From: Sphingobacterium litopenaei
GTDB lineage: Bacteria > Bacteroidota > Bacteroidia > Sphingobacteriales > Sphingobacteriaceae
Reading direction: 5' to 3'
Assembly (NCBI RefSeq): GCF_014692495.1
Contig: NZ_JACOIJ010000001.1
Coordinates: 62,001-126,000, forward strand
Length of the DNA: 64,000 bases
Under the pieces are notes generated by a model. It was not told the origin of the DNA. It ran no database searches and worked only from the letters and a program-made list of their open reading frames with translations. Below are positions 7,862 through 16,622 of the stretch, one piece after another. The first letter of the stretch is position 1. Each line of letters opens with the position of its first letter. The position numbers and the translations under genes were made by a program.

Positions 7862-9154
7862 TTAATTTTGTACCCAATTAGCGCGATCTGCCTGTGCATA
7901 TTTCCAAGGCGCGCCATTGTTTTCTAGATTTCCCAACATATTATTGATGCTGGAAGGAGCTTGTGATTCTTCCATAATGGCGTATTGACGTAAACCCATA
8001 ATAATTTCCAATGGATTTATGTTCACAGGACATTGTTCTACACAAGCATTACAGCTTGTACATGCCCAAATTTCTTCTCTACTGATGTAGGAATCCAATA
8101 AGGATTTACCATCATCTACAAAAGATTTATTTTTATCTATATTCTTGCCCACTTCTTCAATACGATCTCTAGTGTCCATCATGATCTTACGTGGAGATAA
8201 TAACTTTCCAGTGATATTTGCGGGACAAGATGCGGTACAACGACCACATTCTGTACAGGTGTAAGCATCCAACAAATTTTTCCAAGTCAAATCGTGAACA
8301 TCCTTCACTCCAAAACGGCTTACTTCTCCAGATGGAGGAGGTAATGAAGGATCCAGCATGGCTTTTACTTCAGCAGTAACGCTCTCCATATTATTGAATT
8401 TGCCCTTTGGTTCCAAATTTGAAAAGTAGGTATTTGGAAAAGCTAGAATAATGTGCAAATGCTTTGAAATAGGTAAATAGTTCAAAAATGCCATAACACC
8501 TATGATATGGAACCACCAAGCAAAACGCTCTATAAAAACCAAGCTGCTAACTGTTTCTGGCAAAATTCCTACTATATATTGGCTGATAGGAAAGGAGCCC
8601 GCAGTGCTATAGTGATCGGTACCTAGTTGTTGTAATTTGTAATCAGCAGCATTCATTAATAAGAAAGCTGTCATCAATAGGATTTCTGTGATCAGAATGT
8701 AATTGGCATCTGATTTTGGCCAATTATTTAATTCGGGCTGATTTAGACGTTTTAATTTTAATACATTTCTGCGAATTAAAAATACCACACAGGATACGAA
8801 TACTGTAAATGCAAGTACTTCAAATGAAGCGATCAAAAAGTCATAAAAGCCGCCTAGGAAAGATAATACACGATGCGTGCCCACAAGACCATCGATTAAG
8901 ATTTCTAACATTTCAATGTTGATGATGCAAAATCCTACATACACAAATAAGTGTAAAATTGCAGGTATAGGTCTTTTGAACATTTTCTTTTGTCCTAAAG
9001 CAACGTGAAGCATAGTCTTCAGTCGCTCAGAAGGATTGTCAAATCTATTTACCGATTTCCCCAATCGAATATTACGATAGATCTTGCTTGCGTTTTTATA
9101 AAAAAACAAGACAGCAGCAATAAATACGATAGCAAATAGTAGTTGGCTTATCAT
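7862..9154 (-). CDS. Membrane (Fe-S)-binding protein, HdrC/NarI-like fusion
   Basis: A 430-residue protein. The N-terminal about 240 residues hold about five or six membrane segments (near 3-19, 66-88, 105-128, 152-170, 205-228) with scattered His residues that could bind haem, as in NarI/HdrE. The C-terminal domain carries two 4Fe-4S ligand sets: C300-C303-C306-C310 (CTECGRCTASCP) and C365-C368-C371-C375 (CTSCNACVEQCP). It would accept or donate electrons to menaquinone and work with the HdrB-like protein encoded immediately downstream. A perfect 20-bp palindrome sits over its promoter region (9197-9216). Confidence 0.86.
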   Translation of the reverse strand: MISQLLFAIVFIAAVLFFYKNASKIYRNIRLGKSVNRFDNPSERLKTMLHVALGQKKMFKRPIPAILHLFVYVGFCIINIEMLEILIDGLVGTHRVLSFLGGFYDFLIASFEVLAFTVFVSCVVFLIRRNVLKLKRLNQPELNNWPKSDANYILITEILLMTAFLLMNAADYKLQQLGTDHYSTAGSFPISQYIVGILPETVSSLVFIERFAWWFHIIGVMAFLNYLPISKHLHIILAFPNTYFSNLEPKGKFNNMESVTAEVKAMLDPSLPPPSGEVSRFGVKDVHDLTWKNLLDAYTCTECGRCTASCPANITGKLLSPRKIMMDTRDRIEEVGKNIDKNKSFVDDGKSLLDSYISREEIWACTSCNACVEQCPVNINPLEIIMGLRQYAIMEESQAPSSINNMLGNLENNGAPWKYAQADRANWVQN

Positions 9155-9176
9155 AATGTTTATTCAGGTTTATAAA

Positions 9177-9216
9177 CAAATATAATAATCTAATTAATAT
9201 TATGCATGCATAATAT
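9177..9216 (-). promoter_or_regulatory. Candidate promoter and palindromic operator of the Fe-S operon
   Basis: On the minus strand TATATTTG (complement of 9177-9184) matches the TAnnTTTG -7 box, 23 bp before the start codon at 9154. A perfect 20-bp palindrome with ATATTATGCA/TGCATAATAT arms covers 9197-9216, which is about where a -33 element would be. A repressor bound there would block polymerase. The regulator is not identified. Confidence 0.5.
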
Positions 9217-9248
9217 AATATTTAGAAGAATTAAAAATAAATAAACAA

Positions 9249-9280
9249 AAAAAGGTGACTTTCTACAAAGTCACCTTTTT
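9249..9280 (-). terminator. Terminator of the bamA-ompH operon
   Basis: A 14-bp perfect stem (AAAAAGGTGACTTT at 9249-9262 with AAAGTCACCTTTTT at 9267-9280) with a CTAC loop, 20 bp after the stop of the last OmpH gene. It ends in a T tract on the minus strand and separates this operon from the Fe-S genes downstream. Confidence 0.85.
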
Positions 9281-9300
9281 CTACATATAAATCGTTATTC

Positions 9301-9843
9301 TTATTTAATACCCAATTTAGTTTTTACGTCAGCTGATACATCTTCGCCACCAGCATAGTAAACAGCAGCACCAGAACCAATATCAAAGATATAAGCATAA
9401 CCTTTTTCTTTAGCTACTGAAGTAATCGCATTCATTACTTTTGTTTGAATAGGAGCCATTAATTCTTGTTGTTTTTTAGCAACTTCCTCTTGTGCTACTT
9501 TTTGAACCTCTTGCACACGTTGTTGCATTTGTTGGTATTCTTGACCAATTGTTTGCAATTTAGTTTGTGTTTCCGCTTTATTAGCTTCGCTTTGGTTCAA
9601 CATCAAATCGTTAGCTTCTTTTTCTTTCTTTTGAAGCTCCGTGATCATGCCTTCGATTTCCTTTTGCTTTGTTTCACTTAAAGTTTTAAGTGTAGCTGTT
9701 GCAGTTTTAAACTCTGCAGTTTGTTGAAATATTTCGTCAGCGTTGATATGTCCAATTTTTTGTTGTGCATTTGCAACAGAAGTAGCTGCAAACATACCTA
9801 CTAATAATACTGCTCCTTTTAATAAATTTTTCATTCTTTTCAT
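9301..9843 (-). CDS. OmpH/Skp family periplasmic chaperone (second copy)
   Basis: A 180-residue exported protein. A signal peptide (about residues 1-26, ending ANA) precedes KIGHINADEIFQQT, the conserved start of the OmpH fold. A long Gln/Lys/Glu-rich helical hairpin follows (residues about 45-130). The C-terminal strands are YAYIFDIGSGAAVYYAGGEDV. Skp trimers hold unfolded outer-membrane proteins in the periplasm. It lies downstream of bamA and another ompH copy, the usual Bacteroidota order. A -7-like box just upstream (9861-9868) suggests it may also be made from its own promoter. Either MKRM or the second Met (residue 4) could be the start. Confidence 0.9.
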   Translation of the reverse strand: MKRMKNLLKGAVLLVGMFAATSVANAQQKIGHINADEIFQQTAEFKTATATLKTLSETKQKEIEGMITELQKKEKEANDLMLNQSEANKAETQTKLQTIGQEYQQMQQRVQEVQKVAQEEVAKKQQELMAPIQTKVMNAITSVAKEKGYAYIFDIGSGAAVYYAGGEDVSADVKTKLGIK

Positions 9844-9860
9844 TTTAATCTCAATAATTA

Positions 9861-9868
9861 CAAAAGTA
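9861..9868 (-). promoter_or_regulatory. Possible internal promoter (-7 box) before the second ompH
   Basis: The complement of 9861-9868 reads TACTTTTG, matching TAnnTTTG, 17 bp before the start codon at 9843. No clear -33 TTG was found, so this is a weak call. Confidence 0.35.
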
Positions 9869-9918
9869 ATTTTTCTATACTATATTTTATATGTTAATAA
9901 ATCAGTTTTATTCGACTA

Positions 9919-10458
9919 TTAATTTCCTTGTAGCAATGAAGGATTAGGTTTGTAACCTAATTTAGTGATGACATCATTGCTCTTATCTAAAGCAGGGTTA
10001 ACGTATAGGAATGTTAATTGACTTCCCTTATCTACGATAAAATCAAAACCTTGAGCTTTAGCATAATCTTGTACAGCTTTTGATACTTTATCCTGTACCG
10101 GCTGGAATAATCTAGCTCTTTCTTTTTCTAACTCACCACCGTAGCTGAATTTTTGACGTTGCAAATCTTTTACTTGTTTTTCTTTATTTACGATTTCATC
10201 TTCTCTACGTCTACGCATGTCTTCACTTAATAGTGCGTGATCATTTTGATAAGCTTTATACAATTTTTCGATTTCTGCATATTGATTATCAATTTCGTCT
10301 TGCCACTTTTTAGTTAAGTCGTCTATTTGTTTTTGGGCTGAAGTATACTCAGGTACATGTCTCAGGATATATTCAGAATCAACATAAGCCATGCGTTGCG
10401 CAAACGTAGCACTGATGCTTAATGTTAAGAATGTTAAAATTGCAAAAATCTTTTTCAT
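9919..10458 (-). CDS. OmpH/Skp family periplasmic chaperone (first copy)
   Basis: A 179-residue exported protein. The signal peptide is residues 1-20 (ending TFAQ). The OmpH start MAYVDSEYILRHVPEY follows, then a coiled-coil arm rich in K/E/Q/R (about residues 42-115). The C-terminal core contains FDFIVDKGSQLTFLYVNP. It resembles the second copy in architecture but differs widely in sequence, so the pair is an old duplication. It sits 57 bp after bamA and 75 bp before the second copy. The role is delivering outer-membrane protein precursors to BamA. Confidence 0.9.
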   Translation of the reverse strand: MKKIFAILTFLTLSISATFAQRMAYVDSEYILRHVPEYTSAQKQIDDLTKKWQDEIDNQYAEIEKLYKAYQNDHALLSEDMRRRREDEIVNKEKQVKDLQRQKFSYGGELEKERARLFQPVQDKVSKAVQDYAKAQGFDFIVDKGSQLTFLYVNPALDKSNDVITKLGYKPNPSLLQGN

Positions 10459-10515
10459 ATACTACAAATTACTTTTTTACTATAAGACAACAATTATACT
10501 AAAAAGTTTAATCTA

Positions 10516-13092
10516 TTAAAAACCTCCCATATTTTGGATAATACTGAACGTAAAGCTTTGTTTCCAAGAGTCTGTACGCATACCAGGAATAGGGTCAAAG
10601 GCGTGTCCATAGTCAATACCCAACATACCAAAGATAGGTAAGAAGATACGTGCACCAACACCTGCCGAACGACGCATTTTGAATGGGTTCACTTCGGAGA
10701 ATTTATTCCAAGTATTACCTGCTTCAGCAAATGCTAATGCAAATACTGTTGCTTGATCATTTAATAAAATCGGGTGACGCAATTCTAATTGATATTTCGC
10801 GTAAATAGGACTACCTGAGTTGATCGCAATATTTTGGTAACCATTACCTGTAGATGCAGGAATAATTGTACCATTTGCATAGCCTCTCATTGCAATGATT
10901 TCAGAACCTTGTAAGAAGTCAAAACCTTGCATACCGTCACCACCTAATTTGAAACGTTCGAATGTTGATGTTTCTGTTCTGTTAGTATAATTACCTAAAT
11001 ATCCGAATTGAGCTTGAGATTTTAAGATCAACTTACCAGCAATCTTTGTATACCATTGTGAATCAAATTTCCATTTGTGGTATTCTGTCCATTTGTAACG
11101 CACAGGATCTGGATCGGTTTTGTAATTGATATCATTCCATGATGAATATGGAGGCGTCAATGATACAGAGAATCGAATATTCGAACCCGAAGTAGGGTAG
11201 ATAGGCGCATCTATAGAGTTACGGCTTATCTCTTGTGTAAAGTTGATGTTATAAGCAGTACCGTCAGAGAACAAGAAGTAGTTTCCGTAGTTCTGTAATT
11301 TATAACGTTGGAAAGACAATGAACTATTAATTTGGAAATAGTTGTCTGGCCATTGTAGACGTTTTCCCAATGAAGCAGTCACACCCGACATCCAAATACG
11401 TTGTAATTCTCTATCCGCAACCATTTGCTCTCCCGTATAGTAGTTGAAACCACCATAAGAAGAGTTCGAAGTATACGCACTCAAACCAAAGTAAATTGGT
11501 TTTTTACCACCTAACCAAGGTTCTGAGAATGAGAAACTATAGGATTGGTAACGTTTACCTGATGTTTGTCCACGAATACTCAACTTTTGTCCATCTCCAC
11601 GAGGAAGTGGCTTCCAAGCTTCTTTTTTAAAGAAATTACTTGTAGAGAAGTTGTTAAATGTCAAACCTAATGTACCGATAATCTGTCCAGCACCGTAACC
11701 GCCCGATAGTTCTACTTGATCCGAAGGTTTTTCCACTACGTTGAATACCACATCAGTAGTACCTTCATCGTGGTTCATCGTAGAAGAAGGGATATCTGGA
11801 GTGATTTTTTGTTCGTCAAACATACCCAATTGAGAAATCTCACGAATACTACGCATGATCAATTCTCTAGAATACTTTTGACCAGGTTTTGTATAAATAG
11901 AACGCAACACTACACGGTCGTTTGTTACGTCGTTACCTTTTACGATGACATTGTTAATCGTGTATTGTTTACCTTCTGAAATTTGAATTTCAAGGTCAAT
12001 AGTATCGTTATATATTCTTTTGATAATTGGATTAACATTGAATGTTAAATAACCATCATTTTGGTAAATAGCACTGATATCGTCACTATTACGTGTAGGC
12101 CCCATCAATTTACTTGTCAATTTCTCTTCAGAATAGATATTTCCTTTTTCTATACCTAAGATGATATTCAAAACAGAGTCTGTAAATTTCGTATTACCCG
12201 TCCAATCAATGTTACCTACATAATAACGAGGACCTTCGTACACTTCAATATCGATAGCAACTTCATTATTATCAAAACGGTATACCGAATCACGTATAAT
12301 CTGTGCATCACGGTAACCCTTATCTTGCAGTTTAGCGACTAATTTTTCTTTTGCTTCTTTGTATTTATCATCTTTGAATTTGCCAGGGCCAAAGATTCTG
12401 TACCATTTACGAGGTCTTACACCTTTAAGGTATTTAGTAAGTTCACTGTTGCTGAATGTTTCATTTCCTGAGAAGTGAACACTATTAACTTTGATTTTTT
12501 TGTTTTTATCTACATCTACAACAACAATTTCGTTATTCGATTGAGCAGAATCTTTCAATGTCTGGATTTTAATATCCGGATACAAGAATGATTTTTCGCG
12601 TAAGAATTTGGTAATGGTATTTTTTGTAGATTGAAGCAAGTTGTCATTTACAATACGACCTGCATTTGCATTTAATCTTTTGTTGATTTCTTCGGTTTGT
12701 GATTTGCTAAGACCATTGATGTCAATGCGTGTCAAACGAGGTCTTTCTTGTACACGAATTTCGAAAAATATATTTTCTCCATCGATACGTGTCGCCCAAA
12801 GCTGCACATCTTCAAATAAGTTTTGAGCCATCAAATCTTTGATCACATTGGAAGTAGATTCACTGGGTACTTCGATATATTGTCCTACAGACAATTTGGA
12901 AATTGTAATCAAAACATCCGTATCCAGGTATTGAGCTCCTTTTACGGTCACTCCGGCAATGACATACTCTTTTGGTTGTAAGTAGCTAAATTCATCGGGA
13001 TCCGAAAGATTGATAGGACCTTGAACTTGAGCAAAAGTATTGGACCAAGTGAATAATATAAATGCTAATGTCAGAATGTATAGTTGCTTCAT
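10516..13092 (-). CDS. bamA: BamA, outer membrane protein assembly factor
   Basis: An 858-residue Omp85 protein. A signal peptide (residues 1-21, ending TFA) is followed by about five POTRA modules (roughly 40-460). Repeated patterns such as VNSVHFSGNETFSNSEL and IDWTGNTKFTDSVLN mark the POTRA repeats. A C-terminal 16-strand barrel ends in IIQNMGGF with the terminal Phe. The lid-loop region around MRGYANG corresponds to the conserved VRGF/Y motif of loop 6. BamA inserts beta-barrels into the outer membrane. It is preceded by uppS and followed by two Skp-like chaperone genes, so precursor carrier and insertase are made together. Confidence 0.95.
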   Translation of the reverse strand: MKQLYILTLAFILFTWSNTFAQVQGPINLSDPDEFSYLQPKEYVIAGVTVKGAQYLDTDVLITISKLSVGQYIEVPSESTSNVIKDLMAQNLFEDVQLWATRIDGENIFFEIRVQERPRLTRIDINGLSKSQTEEINKRLNANAGRIVNDNLLQSTKNTITKFLREKSFLYPDIKIQTLKDSAQSNNEIVVVDVDKNKKIKVNSVHFSGNETFSNSELTKYLKGVRPRKWYRIFGPGKFKDDKYKEAKEKLVAKLQDKGYRDAQIIRDSVYRFDNNEVAIDIEVYEGPRYYVGNIDWTGNTKFTDSVLNIILGIEKGNIYSEEKLTSKLMGPTRNSDDISAIYQNDGYLTFNVNPIIKRIYNDTIDLEIQISEGKQYTINNVIVKGNDVTNDRVVLRSIYTKPGQKYSRELIMRSIREISQLGMFDEQKITPDIPSSTMNHDEGTTDVVFNVVEKPSDQVELSGGYGAGQIIGTLGLTFNNFSTSNFFKKEAWKPLPRGDGQKLSIRGQTSGKRYQSYSFSFSEPWLGGKKPIYFGLSAYTSNSSYGGFNYYTGEQMVADRELQRIWMSGVTASLGKRLQWPDNYFQINSSLSFQRYKLQNYGNYFLFSDGTAYNINFTQEISRNSIDAPIYPTSGSNIRFSVSLTPPYSSWNDINYKTDPDPVRYKWTEYHKWKFDSQWYTKIAGKLILKSQAQFGYLGNYTNRTETSTFERFKLGGDGMQGFDFLQGSEIIAMRGYANGTIIPASTGNGYQNIAINSGSPIYAKYQLELRHPILLNDQATVFALAFAEAGNTWNKFSEVNPFKMRRSAGVGARIFLPIFGMLGIDYGHAFDPIPGMRTDSWKQSFTFSIIQNMGGF

Positions 13093-13181
13093 TTATTTCT
13101 AATTATGGATGCTAAAGTACATCAAACTCTTGTTAATTTTTGTTAAAAGATAAATTATTGAAAACGGCGTTTAAATAGTCA

Positions 13182-13919
13182 TTAAAGCTGTTCGCTGGTC
13201 TTTCCAAACCTTCTTTCGCGGTTTTGAAAATCGAGAATTGCACCAAATAAATCCTCTCTTGTGAAATCAGGCCATAGTTTTGGAGAGAACCACAATTCAG
13301 TGTAAGCCAATTGCCAAAGTAAAAAATTACTTATTCTTTGTTCTCCACTGGTACGAATCATCAAATCAGGATCAGGTGTTCCAGCAGTTTGAAGATTTTC
13401 AGAAAAAAGATTGTCATTGATGTCCTCAACCTTGATTTCGCCTTGAGCAACTTTTTGTGCTATATTCTTGGTAGTTTCGATTATTTCATCACGTGAGCCA
13501 TAACTCAATGCTAATGTCAATACACAGGTGGTATTATTTTTTGTAAGTTCGATGGTGTCTGCCAATGTCTTTTGACAGTTTGAAGGTAGATTGGTAATGG
13601 AACCTATAGCTTTTACACGTACGCCATTTTCTTGGAAAGTAGGAAGCTCTTTATTCAACGAATTGATTAATAATTCCATTAAAGCTTGTACTTCCATTTT
13701 TGGTCGACTCCAATTTTCGGAAGAAAAAGCATATAAGGTAAGGTGTTTTACACCAACTTCAATCGCGCCTTCTAATACTTCGCGTACAGCAGTCACCCCA
13801 TTTTTGTGTCCAAAAACTCTCAACTTACCCAATCCTTTCGCCCATCTGCCATTACCATCCATGATGATAGCAATATGTTGAGGTAGTTTTGATCTATCTA
13901 TCTTATTCTTCAAGCTCAT
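13182..13919 (-). CDS. uppS: Isoprenyl transferase / undecaprenyl diphosphate synthase
   Basis: A 245-residue cis-prenyltransferase that builds the C55 lipid carrier from farnesyl diphosphate and isopentenyl diphosphate. Motif I, HIAIIMDGNGRWAKG, contains the Mg-binding Asp21. LTLYAFSSENWSRP and the C-terminal TPDPDLMIRTSGEQRISNFLLWQLAY and ELWFSPKLWPDF motifs are all intact. It starts 4 bp after the DUF6089 stop and lies 89 bp before bamA, so translation and transcription are probably coupled. The product feeds peptidoglycan and surface polysaccharide synthesis, consistent with the envelope theme of the operon. Confidence 0.95.
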   Translation of the reverse strand: MSLKNKIDRSKLPQHIAIIMDGNGRWAKGLGKLRVFGHKNGVTAVREVLEGAIEVGVKHLTLYAFSSENWSRPKMEVQALMELLINSLNKELPTFQENGVRVKAIGSITNLPSNCQKTLADTIELTKNNTTCVLTLALSYGSRDEIIETTKNIAQKVAQGEIKVEDINDNLFSENLQTAGTPDPDLMIRTSGEQRISNFLLWQLAYTELWFSPKLWPDFTREDLFGAILDFQNRERRFGKTSEQL

Positions 13920-13923
13920 TCTC

Positions 13924-14778
13924 TTATCTTTTTATCCAGCAGTAGCAATTACGGTCAAATATAGTATACGTTAATGTAATTCCTGCTGTCATATACCCAT
14001 CTTTACTTTTTCCATCGCCACGTGCCGTGCCACCATTCGCGTTCAAATTTTCAGAAGGATCAGCCAAATATCTCCAATCATTGGTGTCAAAAGGACGAGG
14101 ATTGGCACCGCCTACCGTGATATTTGGAAAACTGATATCAGTCGGTAAACTGGTAGCGTAGTCGCGGTTCACATTATCCAAATAATCCGTAAAAGCCACT
14201 CGATAGTTTGCTTCGATACCAATTGCCCAAGCACTATTTAATTTATACTTGATACCTACAGCCAAAGGTATTGCAATATTCCAATTAGGATATACCTGAG
14301 CATTAGATTGCTCGTCGTACTCTAACTTTAACGGTCTTAGCAAGACTTTATTTTGGTCGTAATAAATATATGGGTCATGTTTAATTGCTGCGACACCAAC
14401 CGAAACATAAGGTGTCAATTTTGATTTATGTCTGCTATCAAAGTAGGTCCAGAAATTAAAATCCAATCCCAATGCTACTTCTGTAATTTGATTTCTAAAT
14501 TTTAAATTACGGATTTGCTGATGGTCATTTTCAAAATCCTGATCATTTCCTGAGATAAGTAAGTGGTTAGCACTTAATTTTAAACCCCATGTAGGATCAA
14601 GATTGTATTTAACAAAAAGACCTCCTCCATAATTTTTAAAATAGAATGGATTAGAAGTATTGATGTCACCCATGTAGCCTGTTGCCGCACCATTAGCACC
14701 AATTTCGTACCGTTGCGCATAGATTTCTAGCGACAACAACGATAAGAGGGTTAATATGGTTAAGCGTAAAAAACTCAA
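13924..14778 (-). CDS. DUF6089-type outer membrane beta-barrel protein
   Basis: A 284-residue exported protein starting at a TTG: upstream in-frame stops exclude an earlier start, and the first residues form a good signal peptide ending IYA. YEIGANGAATGYMGDINTSNP is the typical opening of the DUF6089 family. Alternating aromatic and polar residues through the sequence predict a small outer-membrane beta-barrel, and the last strands contain MTAGITLTYTIF. A Cys-rich tail (NCYCWIKR) ends it. Members are found at this place, between nadK and uppS/bamA, in many Bacteroidota. The function is unknown, and a role in outer-membrane assembly is only inferred from context. Confidence 0.82.
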   Translation of the reverse strand: MSFLRLTILTLLSLLSLEIYAQRYEIGANGAATGYMGDINTSNPFYFKNYGGGLFVKYNLDPTWGLKLSANHLLISGNDQDFENDHQQIRNLKFRNQITEVALGLDFNFWTYFDSRHKSKLTPYVSVGVAAIKHDPYIYYDQNKVLLRPLKLEYDEQSNAQVYPNWNIAIPLAVGIKYKLNSAWAIGIEANYRVAFTDYLDNVNRDYATSLPTDISFPNITVGGANPRPFDTNDWRYLADPSENLNANGGTARGDGKSKDGYMTAGITLTYTIFDRNCYCWIKR

Positions 14779-14848
14779 AGTCGTTTATTTTGGTTGTAAA
14801 GATAAAATTTTTGGAATAATTGTAATGATTTAAAGTAGGAAAACTCTA

Positions 14849-15742
14849 TTAATAGTTTCTTACATCGATTCCCCAAAGCAACTTCTCTCGTAAAGTTCCA
14901 AAATAACTGTCATTCTGCAGTCTAATCAAATTTATCTCAAATGGTGCTTTACGAATAGTAATCTCAATATCTGTGGATAGTGTTTCACTTTTTGAGTCAC
15001 AACTTAAAATATATTTGTCCGTTCTGCTTTCAATTTTTAGCTTGAGCGTCATGTCAGCTGAAACCACGATAGGGCGTACATTTAAATTATGTGGTGAAAT
15101 AGGGGTAATCACAAAATTACCACTTCCGGGCATAATAATTGGACCTCCACAACTCAAGGAATAGGCGGTGGAACCTGTTGGTGTTGCAATGATCAATCCA
15201 TCTGCCCAATAAGAATTTAACAATTCATCATTAAGCAAAGCATTTACGGTAATCATTGAGGAAGAATCAAATCTGAAAACAGTAATATCATTCAGGGCAA
15301 AGTTATCCTGACCAAATAATTCTTTTTGATCACTTTCCACACTCAGAAGTGTTCTTTTTTGAATCGTATATTGATTTTCTAAAATTTTGCTTAAAGCAGA
15401 TTCGATATTTTCTTTCGGAATATTAGCCAAAAAGCCCAAACGTCCCAAATTGATACCTGCTATCGGAATGCCAGAATCTCGAATGACCGAAACAGCCGCC
15501 AACATGGTGCCATCGCCTCCAAGACTCAACAGAAAGTCAATGTCTTTTGGAAGATCAAGATGTGTATCAAAAGTCGTAAGATTCAACGGACATTTGCTAG
15601 TATTTAATAGGAAATCATAAAATTCACGATAAATGACGACTTCAATTTTTTTACTTTCCAAATAATTGAATAGTGTCTCAATGAATGGAGTGATAGATGT
15701 ATTAAATACTCTTCCAAATATGGCAATCTTTTGATGTTGCAT
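14849..15742 (-). CDS. nadK: NAD kinase
   Basis: A 297-residue cytoplasmic enzyme that phosphorylates NAD to NADP with ATP. The diagnostic GGDGT lies at residues 75-79 (LLSLGGDGTML). GINLGRLGFLANI, ALNDITVFR (with the conserved ND) and the strand TPTGSTAYSLSCGGPI are all present. It is the second gene of the CBS-nadK-DUF6089-uppS-bamA-ompH operon, and a 70-bp gap separates it from DUF6089. No missing catalytic residue was noticed. Confidence 0.95.
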   Translation of the reverse strand: MQHQKIAIFGRVFNTSITPFIETLFNYLESKKIEVVIYREFYDFLLNTSKCPLNLTTFDTHLDLPKDIDFLLSLGGDGTMLAAVSVIRDSGIPIAGINLGRLGFLANIPKENIESALSKILENQYTIQKRTLLSVESDQKELFGQDNFALNDITVFRFDSSSMITVNALLNDELLNSYWADGLIIATPTGSTAYSLSCGGPIIMPGSGNFVITPISPHNLNVRPIVVSADMTLKLKIESRTDKYILSCDSKSETLSTDIEITIRKAPFEINLIRLQNDSYFGTLREKLLWGIDVRNY

Positions 15743-15784
15743 TTTTGCAGATTTGATATTCCTTACAAAGGTGCGAAGAATTGC

Positions 15785-16444
15785 TTATAAATCTAAATAA
15801 TTCATCAAAAGGTCGTATCTGTCTTGTATATCAGACTGTGCACCACCATCTCTAAACGTAGCTTTGACGACATAATCATTTCGCCATAACGATGCTATAA
15901 CTGAAGAAATATTTGTTTTATTTACTTTGATGGTCATTTCCAATTTTGAACTATCTGGAATTTGATGAACCGCCGTGCTCAGAATGGAAGTATTTTCGGC
16001 TTCTATGATACGTGCTACATGTGAGAGCGCATTATCGCGCATACCTAATTCCAGTACAATAATGGCGCCTTCGTCATTACCCAGGGTACTATTCAAGGCA
16101 GTTAACAATCCTTGCTTGGTCAGCACACCCTGGTACTCATGGTTTTTATTCAAAATAGGAATAAAGCAATAGTCAAATGCGACCATACTTTGCAACGCGT
16201 CATAGATGTGTTGGTAGTCAAAAAGGTAAACTGATTTGAAAAGAATCTTTATAGTTTCAAGAGAAGCGTACGGATCAATTTGATCTAATAAGACATCTTC
16301 GGTGATGATACCATAAAAAATTTGATCTTCGACAACCGCCAATTGTTTCAGGTGATTGTCCATCATTTTGTTTAAGGCAAAGTCAATGCTGTCAGAAAGT
16401 AAAACTTCGTGGTAATCAGTAGATATGTGTTGTCCTATGAACAT
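15785..16444 (-). CDS. CBS-pair protein with C-terminal ACT-like domain
   Basis: A 219-residue soluble protein. The first CBS repeat spans about residues 10-60 (STDYHEVLLSDSIDFALNKMM, QLAVVEDQIFYGIITEDVLL). The second spans about 66-125 (YDALQSMVAFDYCFIPILNK, YQGVLTKQGLLTAL). The last about 80 residues (IIVLELGMRDNALSHVARII and the following strands) look like an ACT domain. Such proteins sense adenosyl ligands or amino acids. It is the first gene of the envelope operon, 42 bp before nadK, so it could tune this operon or NAD kinase, but this is inference from position alone. Confidence 0.82.
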   Translation of the reverse strand: MFIGQHISTDYHEVLLSDSIDFALNKMMDNHLKQLAVVEDQIFYGIITEDVLLDQIDPYASLETIKILFKSVYLFDYQHIYDALQSMVAFDYCFIPILNKNHEYQGVLTKQGLLTALNSTLGNDEGAIIVLELGMRDNALSHVARIIEAENTSILSTAVHQIPDSSKLEMTIKVNKTNISSVIASLWRNDYVVKATFRDGGAQSDIQDRYDLLMNYLDL

Positions 16445-16622
16445 GACTATGCTTTATTAAGTTAAACTTTAATTATTGCAAATCGTTTAATAAATATTGA
16501 AAAAAAATGGAGCAAAAGCAAAATTAACGGAATAAATATTGTAATTTATATCCATATTCGAGCATTATTTTTTATTTTTACGCGTCCTGATTTGTAGAGA
16601 AAACCGTGACAGATCGTATCAT

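Noticed and set aside
16489-16541. Direct repeat of AATAAATATTG before the gls-like pair
   Set aside because: Two short AT-rich copies 42 bp apart are expected by chance in such sequence.
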